A stretch of DNA of 64,000 bases from Sporosarcina globispora (lineage in GTDB: Bacteria > Bacillota > Bacilli > Bacillales > Cytobacillaceae): NCBI RefSeq assembly GCF_001274725.1, contig NZ_LGUF01000007.1, positions 4,202,916-4,266,915 on the forward strand. Direction: 5' to 3'. Position 1 is the first letter of the stretch, and every line of letters starts with the position of its first letter. Under the pieces are notes generated by a model. It did not search any database and was not told the origin of the DNA. It worked only from the letters and a program-made list of their open reading frames with translations. This document shows positions 7,922-17,250 of the stretch, piece by piece. A program made the translations under genes and the position numbers.

Positions 7922-8719
7922 TTATGAGTAAAAAGGATGGTCATCATTAATTAGGATTCGGTCAATTTTTTTTGCCAATCCTGTTTTAGGGTTCAGTTCA
8001 ATAAACGCTGCGCTTAACTGGGTCCTGCCTTCTTTCGGAACCTCAAATCGAACCGGCAGCCCCGTCAAAAATCTTTTAATCACAGCTTCTTTTTCAACAC
8101 CAAGAATGCCATCATAAGGACCTGTCATCCCTACATCAGACATAAAGGCTGTCCCGCCAGGCAAAATGCGGTTATCTGCTGTCTGCACGTGTGTGTGTGT
8201 GCCCACAACTGCCGATACTTTGCCATCCAGATACCAGCCCATTGCCTGTTTTTCACTGGTTGCTTCAGCATGAAAGTCAACAAAAATGAATGGAGTCCTT
8301 TCACGGGCTTCTTTTATCAGTTCATCCGCCTTTTGGAAAGGACAATCACTTGTATTCATAAAAGTTCTGCCCTGAAGGCTGATAACCGCCACTTCTTCTG
8401 TATTAAATTTTAAAAATACCATGCCTTTGCCGGGGTTATTAGAAGGGAAATTAGCCGGGCGAACCATATATTTAGCACGGTCAATGAATTCAAAAATCTC
8501 CCGGTTATCCCAGGTATGATTGCCGAGGGTGACCGCCTGGGCACCTGCCTCCAGGAATCCGCGATAAATTTTTTCTGTTATTCCTTTTCCCCCCGCTGCG
8601 TTTTCCCCATTAATAATCGTAATTTGCGGGCGGTACTTTTCCTTAAGCTTCGGTACATATTCAGTGATCATATCCCTTCCCTGGGAACCCACTACATCTC
8701 CCACAAACAATATATTCAT
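7922..8719 (-). CDS. ymdB: YmdB 2',3'-cyclic nucleotide phosphodiesterase
   Basis: A 265-residue calcineurin-like metallophosphoesterase. In B. subtilis it controls the motility-to-biofilm switch and nanotube formation. Di-metal ligands are visible in GDVVGSQGR (Asp), NGENAAGG (Glu, Asn), GNHTWD (Asn, His), VDFHAE and GTHTHVQTAD. It lies downstream of rny, as in other bacilli, but a hairpin at 8823-8850 lies between the two. A possible promoter (TTGAAA, 19-base spacer, TATAAA, 8769-8799) could give it separate expression. Confidence 0.95.
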   Translation of the reverse strand: MNILFVGDVVGSQGRDMITEYVPKLKEKYRPQITIINGENAAGGKGITEKIYRGFLEAGAQAVTLGNHTWDNREIFEFIDRAKYMVRPANFPSNNPGKGMVFLKFNTEEVAVISLQGRTFMNTSDCPFQKADELIKEARERTPFIFVDFHAEATSEKQAMGWYLDGKVSAVVGTHTHVQTADNRILPGGTAFMSDVGMTGPYDGILGVEKEAVIKRFLTGLPVRFEVPKEGRTQLSAAFIELNPKTGLAKKIDRILINDDHPFYS

Positions 8720-8822
8720 GTCATATCCCTTTCTGTTTTAAAGATATATGTATGCTTTTCCACTCTATTTTATAAGTTTAACACAGTTTCCTGTTTCAAT
8801 ATGAAGCATACCCTAAAAAGAA

Positions 8823-8850
8823 ATAAAGCGATGCATGTGCATCGCTTTAT
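8823..8850 (-). terminator. Terminator overlapping the end of rny
   Basis: A perfect 13-bp inverted repeat (ATAAAGCGATGCA and complement) is followed by T-rich sequence on the minus strand. The rny TAA (8849-8847) lies inside the upstream stem arm, so a terminating ribosome would compete with hairpin folding. Confidence 0.75.
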
Positions 8851-10412
8851 TTTGCATATTCAACGGCCCGTGTTTCACGGATAACCGTGACTTTAATATG
8901 GCCTGGATAATCAAGTTCTTCTTCAATCTTTTTACGGATATCCCTGGCCAGCCGATGAGCTTCAAGGTCATCGATTTGTTCAGGCTTAACCATAATGCGG
9001 ATCTCGCGGCCTGCCTGAATGGCAAATGATTTTTCAACGCCCTCATAGGATTCGGAAATCTCTTCAAGCTTTTCCAGACGGCGAATATAATTCTCAAGTG
9101 TCTCTCTTCTTGCTCCTGGTCTTGCTGCTGATAAAGCATCAGCTGCTGCGACAAGAACTGCAATGATTGATGTAGGCTCTGTGTCACCGTGGTGGGAAGC
9201 GATACTGTTGATGACAACAGGATGCTCCTTATACTTAGTGGCAAGTTCCACACCGATTTCAACATGGCTTCCTTCAACCTCATGGTCGATTGCTTTACCG
9301 ATATCATGCAGCAAACCCGCACGGCGTGCCAATGTTTCGTCCTGTCCCAATTCGGCAGCAAGCAAGCCTGAAAGCTGCGCCACTTCCATAGAATGCTTTA
9401 ACACATTCTGGCCATAGCTTGTACGGAATTTTAATCGGCCAAGAATCTTGATTAAATCTGGATGCAGTCCGTGAACACCAACCTCGAAAGTGGTTTGTTC
9501 ACCAATTTCACGGATATGCTCATCCACTTCACGGCGGGCTTTATCAACCATTTCCTCAATCCGTGCCGGATGGATGCGTCCGTCCTGAACCAGTTTGTCT
9601 AAAGCTAAGCGTGCAGTCTCACGTCGAATCGGGTCAAAACCGGATAAAATAACCGCTTCCGGTGTATCATCGATTATGAGATCAATTCCAGTCAGAGTTT
9701 CAAGAGTACGGATATTACGGCCTTCTCGGCCAATAATGCGGCCTTTCATCTCATCATTTGGCAGGTTGACAACTGATACCGTAGTTTCTGCTACATGATC
9801 AGCTGCACATCTTTGGATAGCCAGTGACAAGATTTCCTTCGCTTTTTTATCTGCATCTTCTTTCGCTCTTGTTTCGCTCTCTTTTACCATAATAGCGACA
9901 TCGTGAGCCACTTCCTGCTCCGTGCGCTCTAAAATGATGGACTTTGCCTCTTCACGAGTCAAGCCTGAGATGCGTTCCAGCTCAGCTTGTTGTTCTTTAA
10001 CCATCTCGTCCACTTTGCTTTCCATCTCTTCAATATGCTGTTGTCTTTTGCTAAGAGAATCGTCCCTCTTTTCTAAAAGTGCTTCACGTTTATCTAACGT
10101 TTCATCTTTTCGATCAAGGTTCTCTTCTTTTTGCATTAAGCGGTTTTCTTGTTTTTGCAGTTCATTTCTTCGATCACGAATATCACCTTCCGCATCTGTG
10201 CGAAGCTTGTGAATTTCATCTTTCGCTTCAAGCAGTGCTTCTTTTTTCGAAGCCTCAGCTTCTCGCTTTGCGTCTTCCAAAATCTGCTCAGCAGCATCTT
10301 TAGCTCCTGCAATTTTAGCTTCGGCAATAGATTTGCGAACAAAATAGCCAACAAAAGCACCGACGATTAGGCAAAGCAAAATGGAGATGATTGCTGTTAA
10401 TAGATCCATCAT
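8847..10412 (-). CDS. rny: Ribonuclease Y
   Basis: A membrane-anchored endoribonuclease that initiates decay of much of the mRNA in bacilli. It has an N-terminal membrane helix (about residues 3-25), a long charged coiled coil (about 30-200), a KH domain with [12 protein letters not shown], and an HD domain with the LLHDIGK motif. At 521 residues it is full length. SD GAGGAGG precedes a double ATG; the first is used here. RicA in this same window is part of the complex that steers RNase Y. A near-consensus sigma-A promoter lies about 240 bases upstream, giving a long leader. Confidence 0.97.
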   Translation of the reverse strand: MMDLLTAIISILLCLIVGAFVGYFVRKSIAEAKIAGAKDAAEQILEDAKREAEASKKEALLEAKDEIHKLRTDAEGDIRDRRNELQKQENRLMQKEENLDRKDETLDKREALLEKRDDSLSKRQQHIEEMESKVDEMVKEQQAELERISGLTREEAKSIILERTEQEVAHDVAIMVKESETRAKEDADKKAKEILSLAIQRCAADHVAETTVSVVNLPNDEMKGRIIGREGRNIRTLETLTGIDLIIDDTPEAVILSGFDPIRRETARLALDKLVQDGRIHPARIEEMVDKARREVDEHIREIGEQTTFEVGVHGLHPDLIKILGRLKFRTSYGQNVLKHSMEVAQLSGLLAAELGQDETLARRAGLLHDIGKAIDHEVEGSHVEIGVELATKYKEHPVVINSIASHHGDTEPTSIIAVLVAAADALSAARPGARRETLENYIRRLEKLEEISESYEGVEKSFAIQAGREIRIMVKPEQIDDLEAHRLARDIRKKIEEELDYPGHIKVTVIRETRAVEYAK

Positions 10413-10652
10413 TTCACCTCCTCTTGCTATGAACTTGTTTGTGTTACGTTTTTTAAAGTGTTGGCATGTACATTGTCCAATTCAATATACAGCACTAAGG
10501 CTTTTAAACGTTTCAATCTTAAAAAAGCACTTGGCATCCAGTTGAAGGCTGGCAGAATATTAACGTATGAATAGCCACTGGAGCCGGGAGCCAGACAAAG
10601 TCTAACTCAGTAAGAATTTCTTCACATATAAAATGTAAAATATACATGTTTA

Positions 10653-10681
10653 ATTGTAAAGCTGTGGAATTTTATTGTCAA
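10653..10681 (-). promoter_or_regulatory. Strong sigma-A promoter of rny
   Basis: The minus strand has a perfect -35 TTGACA (10681-10676), a 17-base spacer and -10 TACAAT (10658-10653), the best promoter match seen in the window. Predicted leader is about 230 bases. Confidence 0.85.
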
Positions 10682-10792
10682 GGGTTTGTCCTAAGGGCTT
10701 TTCTTAATATTTTGATTGGTTTGAACTCTTAATTATTTTTGCTTTTGTAAGCCTCAATTGAAAATTCTTAGTCAGCCACTAATTATCCATAA

Positions 10793-10823
10793 GAAAAGCA
10801 AAGCCACCCGGGCTTTGCTTTTC
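10793..10823 (-). terminator. Terminator after recA
   Basis: A 13-bp perfect stem (GAAAAGCAAAGCC and complement) with a 5-base loop. The 3' arm supplies TTTTC, followed by TTATGG, so the U-tract is short. Confidence 0.8.
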
Positions 10824-10830
10824 CATTGTA

Positions 10831-11871
10831 TTAATCGATCAGCTCGAATTCTTCCTGCTCTTCGTCTCCGCTGATTACTTTTTCTTCATCAAGTCCGTAG
10901 TGTTCACGGATTTGCTTTTGGATAGTCAGGCGGATTTCCGGGTTTTCTTTTAAGAATACTTTGGCGTTTTCACGGCCTTGGCCTAAGCGTTCTTCGTTGA
11001 ATGAGTACCATGAACCGCTCTTTTGGACAATATCCAGTTCAGATCCAAGATCGATGATTTCGCCTTCTTTGGAGATCCCTTCTCCGTACATGATATCAAC
11101 TTCTGCCACACGGAATGGAGGAGCGACTTTGTTTTTGACAACTTTGATCTTTGTCTTATTACCGACCATTTCATTCCCTTGCTTAAGGGTTTCTGCACGG
11201 CGCACCTCAAGACGGACAGAAGAATAGAATTTCAATGCGCGTCCGCCAGGAGTGGTTTCAGGGTTACCGAACATAACTCCGACTTTTTCACGGATCTGGT
11301 TAATGAAAATTGCGATTGTTTTAGATTTATTGATTGCACCTGATAGTTTGCGAAGGGCCTGGGACATAAGGCGAGCCTGCAGACCAACATGGGAGTCACC
11401 CATTTCCCCTTCAATTTCAGCCTTAGGCACAAGGGCTGCAACAGAGTCAATTACCAGAATATCAATAGCGCCGCTTCGAACAAGGGCTTCTGCAATTTCT
11501 AGCGCCTGCTCCCCGGTATCCGGCTGGGAAAGAAGAAGCTCGTCAATATTTACACCAAGCTTTTGTGCATAAACAGGGTCTAGAGCATGTTCAGCATCGA
11601 TAAATGCAGCTTGTCCGCCGCCTGCCTGAACCTCTGCAATCGCATGCAGGGCCACAGTTGTTTTACCTGAGCTCTCAGGACCATAAATTTCAATAATACG
11701 CCCTCTTGGATAGCCGCCTACCCCAAGAGCTGCATCAAGAGCAAGGGATCCGCTTGGTGCAGTGGAAATTTTGCGGTCAGTCTGTTCACCGAGCTTCATG
11801 ATAGAACCTTTACCAAATTGCTTTTCTATTTGTTTTAACGCCATTTCAAGAGCTGCTTGACGATCACCCAC
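10831..11871 (-). CDS. recA: Recombinase RecA
   Basis: A 346-residue DNA strand-exchange ATPase and LexA co-protease. The Walker [10 protein letters not shown], the MAW region, L1/L2 loops with [10 protein letters not shown] and [12 protein letters not shown], and the acidic C-terminal tail are all visible. SD AAAAGGAGG precedes the ATG. A sigma-A promoter (11947-11975) with an adjoining LexA box (11985-11998) indicates SOS control. cinA lies upstream, as in B. subtilis, but this promoter allows independent induction. Confidence 0.98.
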   Translation of the reverse strand: MGDRQAALEMALKQIEKQFGKGSIMKLGEQTDRKISTAPSGSLALDAALGVGGYPRGRIIEIYGPESSGKTTVALHAIAEVQAGGGQAAFIDAEHALDPVYAQKLGVNIDELLLSQPDTGEQALEIAEALVRSGAIDILVIDSVAALVPKAEIEGEMGDSHVGLQARLMSQALRKLSGAINKSKTIAIFINQIREKVGVMFGNPETTPGGRALKFYSSVRLEVRRAETLKQGNEMVGNKTKIKVVKNKVAPPFRVAEVDIMYGEGISKEGEIIDLGSELDIVQKSGSWYSFNEERLGQGRENAKVFLKENPEIRLTIQKQIREHYGLDEEKVISGDEEQEEFELID

Positions 11872-11946
11872 TAATAGTTCCTCCTTTTATATAGACGAAC
11901 CTATCTTTTGATTAGATTCGTTTGTCTCATCTCAAAACCTAACTCT

Positions 11947-11975
11947 ACTATAAACCTTTTCTAAGTATTTGTCGA
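11947..11975 (-). promoter_or_regulatory. Sigma-A promoter of recA
   Basis: The minus strand reads -35 TCGACA (11975-11970), a 17-base spacer and -10 TATAGT (11952-11947). The leader before recA is about 70 bases. Confidence 0.8.
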
Positions 11976-11984
11976 GCAAAAAAT

Positions 11985-11998
11985 CGAACATCCATTCG
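11985..11998 (-). promoter_or_regulatory. LexA (SOS) box of recA
   Basis: CGAATGGATGTTCG on the minus strand fits the Gram-positive SOS box (CGAAC-N4-GTTCG type, one mismatch). It resembles the B. subtilis recA operator as I remember it. It lies just upstream of the -35. Confidence 0.8.
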
Positions 11999-12129
11999 TT
12001 TTTTTTATCAGGTCAGTTCAGCTTAAAAATTACTATATCTCCTGGGGAAAATGGAATTTTCGGATGTGAATCAATAGAAGAAATGGCATTCTGCTAAGTA
12101 ATCTGTCTATTTTTTTGGATATTAAAAAA

Positions 12130-12155
12130 TCAGAACACCTTTTCAGACATCCTGA
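12130..12155 (-). terminator. Weak terminator overlapping cinA end
   Basis: TCAGGAT pairs with GTTCTGA (with G-U pairs) and is followed by TTTTTT on the minus strand. The upstream arm lies inside the last cinA codons. Confidence 0.5.
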
Positions 12156-13393
12156 CTTTCTTTCAATGCTTTAATTAGGAAATGGCAGCCGTATTTTACC
12201 GTACGAACTCGATTTGCCGCCCTCGTTCCGCCAAGGTTCAGCTTTTCAGTCTGGACCGGCCTTCCTTTAATCCAAATGCCTATATACACGGTTCCGACCG
12301 GGTTGCCTTCCAGTTCGTCCGGACCCGCAACACCTGTGAAGCTGATCCCGATACCTGAATTTGTCAGGCGGGCGACATTCTCAGCAAGCTCTGCTGCACA
12401 CTGCGCACTGACAACCCCTTCGTTATCAATCGTATCTTTGCGGACTTTTAATACCTCGGCTTTAACTTCGTTTGTATAGCAGACCACTCCGCCCTTTAGA
12501 AGTCCGCCGGCTCCCGGAATGGATGTAAACTCCTGCTGGAACATGCCGCCTGTTAAACTCTCCGCAGCGGATATGGTCATATTGCTTTCCTTTATCAGCC
12601 TGCTAAGCTCGTACATCAAGGAAGTGTCATCGTAGCCATAAAAAAATTCGCCGACACGGTCCAGGATTTTGGATTCAGTTTCATCCATCAGCATCATAGC
12701 CGTGTTAGGCTGACTATGCTTGGCCGTAAGCCTTAGTGTTACTTCCCCATCAGACGCAAGCGGAGCAATCGTTGGATTACTCTGAGCATCGATAATATCT
12801 TCAATTTCAGTTTCAAGCATGGCTTCTCCTATCCCGAAAAAGTGCAATACCCGGGAAACAATCACATCATCTGTGCCGAGCTTGGATTGCAGTGCTGGAA
12901 AAGCATGTTTCAGGAACATCGGCTCCATTTCATTTGGCGGTCCTGGAAGGAGCATATAAATATGTCCACCACTTTCGGATATCATTCCAGGTGCCATCCC
13001 ATGCTCATTAGGAAGAATTTGTGCATCCTTAAGGACAAGAGCCTGTTTTTTATTATTTTCAGTCATCTCTCTGCTGGTCCGTTTAAAATAGAGCTGTATG
13101 GATTCAAGAGCCTGTTCGTCCATGACAAGTTCTTTGCCAAGATGGCGGGCGATTGTTTCTTTCGTCAAATCATCCTTCGTCGGCCCCAGTCCGCCTGTGA
13201 AGACAATCAGATCAGAACGTCCTTCCGCAACTTTGATCACTGACTTCAGTCGCTCAGGATTATCACCAACTACCGTATGGTAAAAAACATTTATGCCCAG
13301 TTCAGCAAGCTGCCGGGAAATAAAGCGGGCATTTGTATTAACGATTTGTCCAAGCAAAAGCTCAGAGCCGACAGCTATGATTTCAGCATTCAT
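12143..13393 (-). CDS. cinA: Competence/damage-inducible protein CinA
   Basis: A 416-residue two-domain protein. The N-terminal MoaB/COG1058-type domain carries [12 protein letters not shown] and [12 protein letters not shown]. The C-terminal PncC-type nicotinamide-nucleotide amidohydrolase-like domain carries [13 protein letters not shown] and [10 protein letters not shown]. CinA is co-expressed with recA in competent bacteria, and the domain is linked to pyridine-nucleotide recycling. It starts at an ATG 25 bases after the pgsA stop and is likely co-transcribed with pgsA. Confidence 0.95.
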   Translation of the reverse strand: MNAEIIAVGSELLLGQIVNTNARFISRQLAELGINVFYHTVVGDNPERLKSVIKVAEGRSDLIVFTGGLGPTKDDLTKETIARHLGKELVMDEQALESIQLYFKRTSREMTENNKKQALVLKDAQILPNEHGMAPGMISESGGHIYMLLPGPPNEMEPMFLKHAFPALQSKLGTDDVIVSRVLHFFGIGEAMLETEIEDIIDAQSNPTIAPLASDGEVTLRLTAKHSQPNTAMMLMDETESKILDRVGEFFYGYDDTSLMYELSRLIKESNMTISAAESLTGGMFQQEFTSIPGAGGLLKGGVVCYTNEVKAEVLKVRKDTIDNEGVVSAQCAAELAENVARLTNSGIGISFTGVAGPDELEGNPVGTVYIGIWIKGRPVQTEKLNLGGTRAANRVRTVKYGCHFLIKALKESQDV

Positions 13394-13418
13394 TCAAAAG
13401 CCCCCTTTTGGATAAAAG

Positions 13419-13997
13419 TTATTTTGAGTTAATAAAGGCCTGTTTGTTTTTTGCAAAATAGTCCCAGCCAGACCAGATGGTGAAGAACATTGCAACCCAT
13501 AGGGCAATCAGGTCAAACCGGATCGAAACCATTTCAAAAATAACATTATGTAAAAGCAGTGCAGAAATGGCTACAATTTGAGCCCATGTTTTGATTTTGC
13601 CCAGCTGATTCGCCGCGACCACTTCTCCTTCCCCCGCCAGAACAAGCCTTAAACCTGTTACGGCAAATTCCCGGCTGATTATGATAATCACAATCCATGA
13701 AGGAGCCAGTTCAAGATCAACCAATACAATCAATGCCGCAGAGACGAGAAGCTTGTCTGCAAGCGGATCAAGAAACTTTCCAAGATTTGTGACCATATTG
13801 TATTTGCGGGCAAAATAGCCGTCGACCCAATCGGTAACCGAAGCAATGATAAAGATCAGAGCGCCAACCAGATGGGTTACCGGCATTTCCGCTCCAAGGA
13901 GCTCAATATTTCCCCAGGAAAAAGGAACTAGCATTACGAGCAGAAATATTGGTATCAGCATAATTCGGGACACTGTAATTTTATTTGGCAGATTCAT
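13419..13997 (-). CDS. pgsA: CDP-diacylglycerol-glycerol-3-phosphate 3-phosphatidyltransferase
   Basis: An integral membrane enzyme that makes phosphatidylglycerophosphate, the committed step to phosphatidylglycerol. The CDP-alcohol phosphotransferase signature is complete: TDWVDGYFARK, then GKFLDPLADK. Several hydrophobic helices span the 192 residues. It uses CDP-diacylglycerol, the product of CdsA encoded at 59803-60597 in this window. SD GGAGG lies upstream of the ATG. Confidence 0.96.
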   Translation of the reverse strand: MNLPNKITVSRIMLIPIFLLVMLVPFSWGNIELLGAEMPVTHLVGALIFIIASVTDWVDGYFARKYNMVTNLGKFLDPLADKLLVSAALIVLVDLELAPSWIVIIIISREFAVTGLRLVLAGEGEVVAANQLGKIKTWAQIVAISALLLHNVIFEMVSIRFDLIALWVAMFFTIWSGWDYFAKNKQAFINSK

Positions 13998-14098
13998 GTT
14001 TTACCTCCAAGTATAGTAAGTGAAGCTTTTTGCAGCAAAAAAGGTCTTTACCATTCGCTGCAAACCTTTTACTGATAATTTTTACATAAAAAGCGAAA

Positions 14099-14123
14099 AT
14101 AGTCATCTAATGAAGATGACTAT
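14099..14123 (-). terminator. Terminator overlapping rodZ stop
   Basis: A 10-bp stem (ATAGTCATCT and complement) is followed by TTTCGCTTTTT on the minus strand. The rodZ TAG (14122-14120) lies inside the stem. Confidence 0.8.
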
Positions 14124-15040
14124 TCGGTCTTCGGCGCGTACTTAATGGTAATATCCTGCTTGACTGACTGTGAAGGCGGCACCTGATACTCAATTTTTTC
14201 GCCGTTTACATAAAGTTCAGTTTGAGACGAATTTCCGACTACAATGGATGCTTCCGTTTCCTTTGAAAAGTCTACCTTCTGGCTTTTAGTGCCCTCTGCT
14301 GTCAGCATTCCCTGGTAGAAGGAATTCCCTTTGCCGTTTTGGATATTCACCCATGTTTCTCCAGTAGAAACAACTTCCAGTTCGAACTTGTCCGCATTTT
14401 TCAATTCATAAACTGTTTCATTTCCGCTGGATTGCACCACAACAACTTCCTGCTTTGCTTCTTTCTCGGCTTCTTGATCCCCGGCATTTTCATCAGCTGC
14501 TTCTTTATCAGAAGACTCTTCTTTCTCGCCGGCTGATTCATCTTTATCCTTTTTGTCCTTTTCATTTTCTGCAAGGTTTTCAGACTCTTCGATGACTGTC
14601 TGGCCATCTGTCAGATCGGAGGGTTTTTCCTCTTGATCAGCCTGGTCTTTGGCACCCAGAAAATTATAAAGGACTGCAATGAGGCCAACAATAAAGACAC
14701 CAATAAGAACCTTCGGAAGAATATCGAATACCTTTGAAGTCCTGCCTGATAAGTCTTTTCTGGACTGAACACGGGATAGCTTTTCTGGAATATCATCATT
14801 CGAGGGTGCCGGAATATCATTTTTATATTGCTCAAAAATTTCTTCCGGCTCAATTCCAACCGCTTCAGCATATTGCTTAATAAATGCCCTGACATAAAAC
14901 TTTCCGGGCATCATGCTATAATCTCCCTCTTCAATTCCCATCAAATAGCGCTTTTGTATTTTTGTGACCTTTTGCAGGTCATCAAGGTTCATATCTTTGG
15001 CCAGCCGCGCTTCTTTTAAACGATTGCCTAGTTCTGTCAA
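14120..15040 (-). CDS. rodZ: RodZ-like cell-shape protein (YmfM)
   Basis: A bitopic membrane protein linking MreB to the elongation machinery. It shows an N-terminal Xre-type helix-turn-helix (about residues 1-70, MTELGNRLKEARL start), one transmembrane helix (about 108-130), an extended acidic Glu/Lys/Asp-rich linker (about 135-195), and a C-terminal beta-rich DUF4115 domain. At 306 residues it is in the usual range for Bacillus RodZ. It lies upstream of pgsA and after ymfK. Confidence 0.93.
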   Translation of the reverse strand: MTELGNRLKEARLAKDMNLDDLQKVTKIQKRYLMGIEEGDYSMMPGKFYVRAFIKQYAEAVGIEPEEIFEQYKNDIPAPSNDDIPEKLSRVQSRKDLSGRTSKVFDILPKVLIGVFIVGLIAVLYNFLGAKDQADQEEKPSDLTDGQTVIEESENLAENEKDKKDKDESAGEKEESSDKEAADENAGDQEAEKEAKQEVVVVQSSGNETVYELKNADKFELEVVSTGETWVNIQNGKGNSFYQGMLTAEGTKSQKVDFSKETEASIVVGNSSQTELYVNGEKIEYQVPPSQSVKQDITIKYAPKTE

Positions 15041-15061
15041 TTTATAACACCTTCCAACTTA

Positions 15062-15853
15062 CTAAAAATCAAAGCCTCCAAAATCGGATTCAGAGAACAT
15101 ATTGTTCTTCTCCACAACATCATAAGTAATCTCTTCATCAGGATCGTGACGGAGTTCAATTATATAATCGAAATCATTAAGGGAGTATTCAGTGTTTTGC
15201 ACAAAAATATCCGGATGCTCTACTACCTTCACTGCAGGTAGGCGCATAATTTCCCGGACGAGCTGCCAGTGCCGTTCATTTGCACGTCTGGTCGAGACAA
15301 TTCCGTCTATTATGAACAGATTGTTTTCATTATATTCATCCTCTATCAGCTGGTTGCGTATCGTCTGTTTTAGCAAAGTGGATGAAACAAATAGCCAGCG
15401 TTTGTTGGCACAGACACTTGAGGCCACTATGGATTCAGTCTTTCCAACCCTTGGCATTCCCCTGATCCCTATTAGCTTGTGCCCTTCCTGTTTAAATAAT
15501 TCCGCCATGAAATCGACTAAAAGCCCAAGCTCATCCCTTACAAACCTGAAAGTTTTCTTGTCGTCGGCATCCCTTTGAATGTACCTTCCATGGCGCACGG
15601 CAAGACGGTCTCTCAGTTTAGGCTCCCGGAGCTTAATCACCTTAATCGTATCCATTGTATTTAAAATCGATTTTAAGCGTTCAATCTGTTCGTGGTCTTT
15701 TGCCAGAATCAGCAAGCCTCTTCGGCCTTCATCCACACCATTGATCGTAACGATATTTATGGAAAGCATACCCAGCAGGGAAGAAATGTCACCAAGCAAG
15801 CCGGGACGATTCTTTTGGATTTCATATTCCAAATACCATTCTGTTTTCTCCAC
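15062..15853 (-). CDS. ymfK: YmfK, DUF3388 protein with ACT-like and P-loop regions
   Basis: 263 residues, strongly like B. subtilis YmfK, function unknown. The N-terminus resembles an ACT domain (RPGLLGDISSLLG, then INIVTINGVDEG), hinting at a small-ligand sensor. The middle has a Walker-A-like GMPRVGKTES, so nucleotide binding is possible. The C-terminus is acidic and ends in a GGFDF tail. It is followed 21 bases later by rodZ. Naming is by similarity only. Confidence 0.85.
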   Translation of the reverse strand: MEKTEWYLEYEIQKNRPGLLGDISSLLGMLSINIVTINGVDEGRRGLLILAKDHEQIERLKSILNTMDTIKVIKLREPKLRDRLAVRHGRYIQRDADDKKTFRFVRDELGLLVDFMAELFKQEGHKLIGIRGMPRVGKTESIVASSVCANKRWLFVSSTLLKQTIRNQLIEDEYNENNLFIIDGIVSTRRANERHWQLVREIMRLPAVKVVEHPDIFVQNTEYSLNDFDYIIELRHDPDEEITYDVVEKNNMFSESDFGGFDF

Positions 15854-16037
15854 CGGAAAACCTCCTCCTGCGTGATGCGCCTCTCTTTGCGCATTTCATA
15901 TGTATATATAATTTTGTATATGTAAATTTTTTTTAAACTTATCCTAAATTTTCATCTAGATTCTATAATATATGATTTTTTGCCAATATGAAAGGAAAAA
16001 CCCGTTTGGTTTGGAAGGAAATCTTTTTGGGGGAAAA

Positions 16038-16065
16038 CGAAAAGAGAGGAAGACCTCTCTTTTCG
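16038..16065 (-). terminator. Terminator after ymfJ
   Basis: A perfect 12-bp stem (CGAAAAGAGAGG and complement) with a 4-base loop, then TTTTCC on the minus strand. It separates ymfJ from the ymfK-rodZ group. Confidence 0.9.
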
Positions 16066-16083
16066 CTGATTGCTATTAACTTC

Positions 16084-16341
16084 TTAATGAGTTCCGTCGT
16101 TTTGAACAAGCTTTACCATCATATTCGCAATGGCATGCTGCTCTTCAGGGCTTGCTACAGACCATAGGTCAGCAAGGATTTTTTCCTGGTCATTCTTCGG
16201 CTCCACTTGCTTTGCTAAATAATCGCCAATTTGATAAGCAAGGTCATTTACAGTTTCCTTATTCATCCCTTGATTCATCCCCTGGTGAAGACGGTCTCCA
16301 AGGAAGTCTTTCCACTGCTGCCAGTTTTCTAGTACAGACAT
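16084..16341 (-). CDS. ymfJ: YmfJ, DUF3243 protein
   Basis: A small soluble helical protein of the DUF3243 family, function unknown. The open frame reaches back to 16413, but SD AAAGGAGG lies seven to eight bases before the ATG at 16341. This gives an 85-residue protein starting MSVLENWQQWKDFL, the length of B. subtilis YmfJ. It carries a GMNQGMNKETV segment and no membrane helices. Confidence 0.9.
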   Translation of the reverse strand: MSVLENWQQWKDFLGDRLHQGMNQGMNKETVNDLAYQIGDYLAKQVEPKNDQEKILADLWSVASPEEQHAIANMMVKLVQNDGTH

Positions 16342-16465
16342 AGTTATTGCCTCCTTTAAATGTTGTACAATTATATTGTGCTTAGGGGCTGAATAAAATA
16401 TGCATGCACTCAAAGACTAAGGCAAAAAAATGTGACACTTCTATGAACGGGTGACAGGCTCTTCT

Positions 16466-17188
16466 TTATGTATACCATCCCCCATTCACAGCCAGAACCT
16501 GACCGGTAATATAGGAGGCTTTTTCAGAAAGCAGGAAGGAAACGGTATTGGCAATGTCATCAGGGAGAGCAAGCCTGCCCATAGGAATTTCGCTTTTAAC
16601 GGCTTCAAGCTCTTCTTCAGTAAAATCATTCAGCATGGCCGTCTCGACGGCACCCGGGGCAACAGCATTGACCCTCACTCCACTCAAGGCCACTTCCTTG
16701 CTTAAAGCTTTAGCAAAAGCAATTTGGGCACCTTTTGCTGCCGAATAGGCAACTTCACAAGCCGCACCCGTCTGGCCCCAGATAGAGGAAACAACCACAA
16801 TATTTCCGCTGCCCTTGGATAAAAGTTTTGGCAGAAGCTCTTTTGTCAGCAGAAGCGGTGAAGTTACATGAAGATTCATCAGCGCCTCAGTATCCTTTTC
16901 CGACAGTTCTGTAAGAAGTCCATATTGTGCTGACCCGCTATTATGGATAATTGCATCAAGTGAAAAGATATTTTGCACTATTTTTTTATAGCCGCATCGG
17001 GCAGATAGGTCTGCCTGTATCGGGATATAATCCCCATCAAACGCCTGCAGGCGGTCCACCAGCCTGTTTAAGCCCTGCTGGTTTTGATTGTAATGTAAAT
17101 AAAGCGAATAGCCCTCCTCAGCCAGCTTGAGACTGATTGCTTGGCCAATTCCTCCGCTCGCTCCAGTAATTAACGCAAATTTTTTCAT
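16466..17188 (-). CDS. ymfI: Short-chain dehydrogenase/reductase YmfI
   Basis: An NAD(P)-dependent oxidoreductase of the SDR family, similar to FabG-type 3-oxoacyl reductases. The cofactor loop GASGGIGQ is near the N-terminus, followed by the active-site Ser (VSSIWG) and YSAAK. The ATG at 17188 is preferred over the in-frame GTG at 17197, because the AGGAG SD directly abuts the GTG but sits about 8 bases from the ATG. This gives 240 residues. Substrate unknown. It follows the ymfH peptidase gene, though a hairpin lies between them. Confidence 0.9.
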   Translation of the reverse strand: MKKFALITGASGGIGQAISLKLAEEGYSLYLHYNQNQQGLNRLVDRLQAFDGDYIPIQADLSARCGYKKIVQNIFSLDAIIHNSGSAQYGLLTELSEKDTEALMNLHVTSPLLLTKELLPKLLSKGSGNIVVVSSIWGQTGAACEVAYSAAKGAQIAFAKALSKEVALSGVRVNAVAPGAVETAMLNDFTEEELEAVKSEIPMGRLALPDDIANTVSFLLSEKASYITGQVLAVNGGWYT

Positions 17189-17208
17189 TTTGAACACTCC
17201 TGATAAAA

Positions 17209-17237
17209 AGCAAAGCGCCTTTAAATGGCGCTCTGCT
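17209..17237 (-). terminator. Terminator between ymfH and ymfI
   Basis: An 11-bp stem (AGCAGAGCGCC with GGCGCTTTGCT, one mismatch) with a 7-base loop, then TTTTTATC on the minus strand. It overlaps the ymfI translation-initiation region, so it may only attenuate. Confidence 0.7.
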
Positions 17238-17250
17238 GAAATAGCTTTTT

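Larger units (their letters stand above)
10413..10830. other. 418-base intergenic region rny-recA
   Basis: No gene is supported. It contains the long rny leader (with a GC-rich CTGG...CCAG hairpin near 10576-10595), the rny promoter (10653-10681), AT-rich sequence and the recA terminator (10793-10823). Confidence 0.8.

Noticed and set aside
8813-9361. 182-codon minus-strand frame over rny
   Set aside because: Out-of-frame shadow of rny; composition (Leu/Ser/Gln-rich) and position show no independent signal, and no SD precedes it.
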